Shown: piece after piece, positions 15,346-15,737 of the stretch
How the letters are laid out: every line of letters begins with the position of its first letter
Position numbering within the stretch: position 1 is the first letter of the stretch
NCBI GenBank assembly: GCA_030630015.1
Contig: DAOVNV010000020.1
Coordinates: 1-15,737, forward strand
DNA length: 15,737 bases
Source of the DNA: Desulfuromonadales bacterium
GTDB lineage: Bacteria; Desulfobacterota; Desulfuromonadia; Desulfuromonadales; BM103
Direction: 5' to 3'
Translations under genes and position numbers: made by a program
The notes under the pieces: generated by a model
What the model was told of the DNA's origin: nothing
What the model saw: the letters and a program-made list of their open reading frames with translations, nothing else
The model's database searches: none

Positions 15346-15388
15346 AAAAGCAGGTTTGTCCACAATAGATTGCTCAAACCTGCTTTTT
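15346..15388. terminator. Terminator-like hairpin in the intergenic region
   Basis: AAAAGCAGGTTTG (15346-15358) pairs perfectly with CAAACCTGCTTTT (15375-15387) around a 16-nt loop. T/A runs on either side would let it act in both directions. No gene directly precedes it on either strand. The following 15390-15580 is AT-rich, with no gene I can support. Confidence 0.45.
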
Positions 15389-15588
15389 AGCGTGGGTTCT
15401 CTAAGTAGATTTTCAAAAATAGAAATATGTTTTAGTTTTGATTGACCTGAACGTAAAAGTAAGTAAAATAAAATTCTGAAGTATAAATTTTCAAACACAC
15501 AAATCAAGACAACATATAGAAGTTAAACGTTATAAAGATAGCTAGCTGGTTCGTTCACTGGCTGCAGAAAACTGGTCTTCACCAATAA

Positions 15589-15604
15589 TTTACGTTAACG
15601 TAAA
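15589..15604. promoter_or_regulatory. 16-bp perfect palindrome, probable operator
   Basis: TTTACGTTAACGTAAA is a perfect palindrome 28 nt ahead of the downstream acyl-CoA synthetase start, overlapping a possible -10 (AATAAT, 15584-15589). A half-site-like AACGTAAA also occurs near 15452-15459. Its form resembles operators of fatty-acid or branched-chain-acid regulators (MerR-type LiuR or TetR-type); the regulator is inferred. Confidence 0.55.
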
Positions 15605-15632
15605 GGAAGTAACAGCGGGTAGAGAGTTGAAA

Positions 15633-15737
15633 ATGGAAAAAGACAGCATTGGCAGCCTTCCCTATCGTTCGATTCCGCAAATGCTGCAGATCAATGCGGA
15701 TAAATATGCTGTTCGTCCGGCCATCAGTTTTAAAAAA
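15633..15737 (+). CDS. Acyl-CoA synthetase (AMP-binding), N-terminus only
   Basis: Only the first 35 codons are in the window and the frame is open to the edge. The segment SIPQMLQINADKYAVRPAI matches the usual opening of long-chain fatty-acid-CoA ligases (tipqlL...a..y.drpAi). ATG 15633 is preceded by AGAG 6 nt upstream. It would be a second synthetase beside the one at 13227, but under its own upstream region with a palindromic operator. Catalytic motifs lie beyond the window, so the function is a family-level inference. Confidence 0.7.
   Translation, partial: MEKDSIGSLPYRSIPQMLQINADKYAVRPAISFKK

Noticed and set aside
15298..15507. Minus-strand 69-residue reading frame
   Set aside because: It lies in AT-rich intergenic DNA, overlaps the 15346-15388 hairpin, has no ribosome site or recognisable domain; probably spurious.
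1..15737. CRISPR array, insertion sequence or prophage
   Set aside because: No regularly spaced repeats, transposase, integrase or terminal inverted repeats with target duplications were seen.

Overview
The window looks like a chromosomal segment of a Gram-negative, probably anaerobic bacterium. My best guess is the Desulfuromonadia (Desulfuromonas, Geobacter or Pelobacter relatives). This is inferred from the folK / YHS-protein / short transaldolase cluster, from the outer-membrane lipid-type operon, and from a probable UGA-decoded selenoprotein. No rRNA, tRNA, CRISPR array, insertion sequence or prophage could be supported.

Layout. (1) 1-2030, minus strand: the N-terminal 676 residues of a P2-type (SERCA-like) cation ATPase, cut by the window edge. 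(2) 2130-3675, plus strand: a promoter, then folK (folate synthesis), a small membrane-anchored YHS-like protein and a short transaldolase, closely packed as one operon. It ends at a bidirectional terminator (3719-3753) shared with the convergent cluster. (3) 3768-5488, minus strand: a two-gene unit. The first gene is a metal-efflux-type permease (SO_0444/YraQ superfamily). Its reading frame is interrupted by a single in-frame TGA at codon 158, directly after Cys-Gly, and the frame continues open into the second half of the permease. A 6-bp GC stem with an AGUUC loop lies right behind the TGA, with the loop GU at +20/+21 as in the bacterial SECIS of fdhF. I read this as one 361-residue selenoprotein and consider it the most interesting item in the window. 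The second gene encodes an unrecognised exported 210-residue protein. (4) 5605-6099, plus: sixA, a phosphohistidine phosphatase, with its own terminator.

(5) 6220-15215, plus: a five-gene operon. It encodes a DUF1302 outer-membrane protein, a periplasmic DUF1329 protein, a six-repeat YCF48/Asp-box propeller, an RND/MMPL-type inner-membrane transporter and a long-chain acyl-CoA synthetase. Together these span outer membrane, periplasm, inner membrane and cytoplasm, which suggests movement of a lipid or fatty-acid-like molecule across the envelope coupled to CoA activation. Direction and substrate cannot be read from the sequence. A perfect terminator hairpin sits between the second and third genes. 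(6) 15216-15632: an AT-rich intergenic stretch with structured inverted repeats and a 16-bp perfect palindrome. It leads into (7) 15633-15737, the first 35 codons of a second acyl-CoA synthetase that runs off the window.
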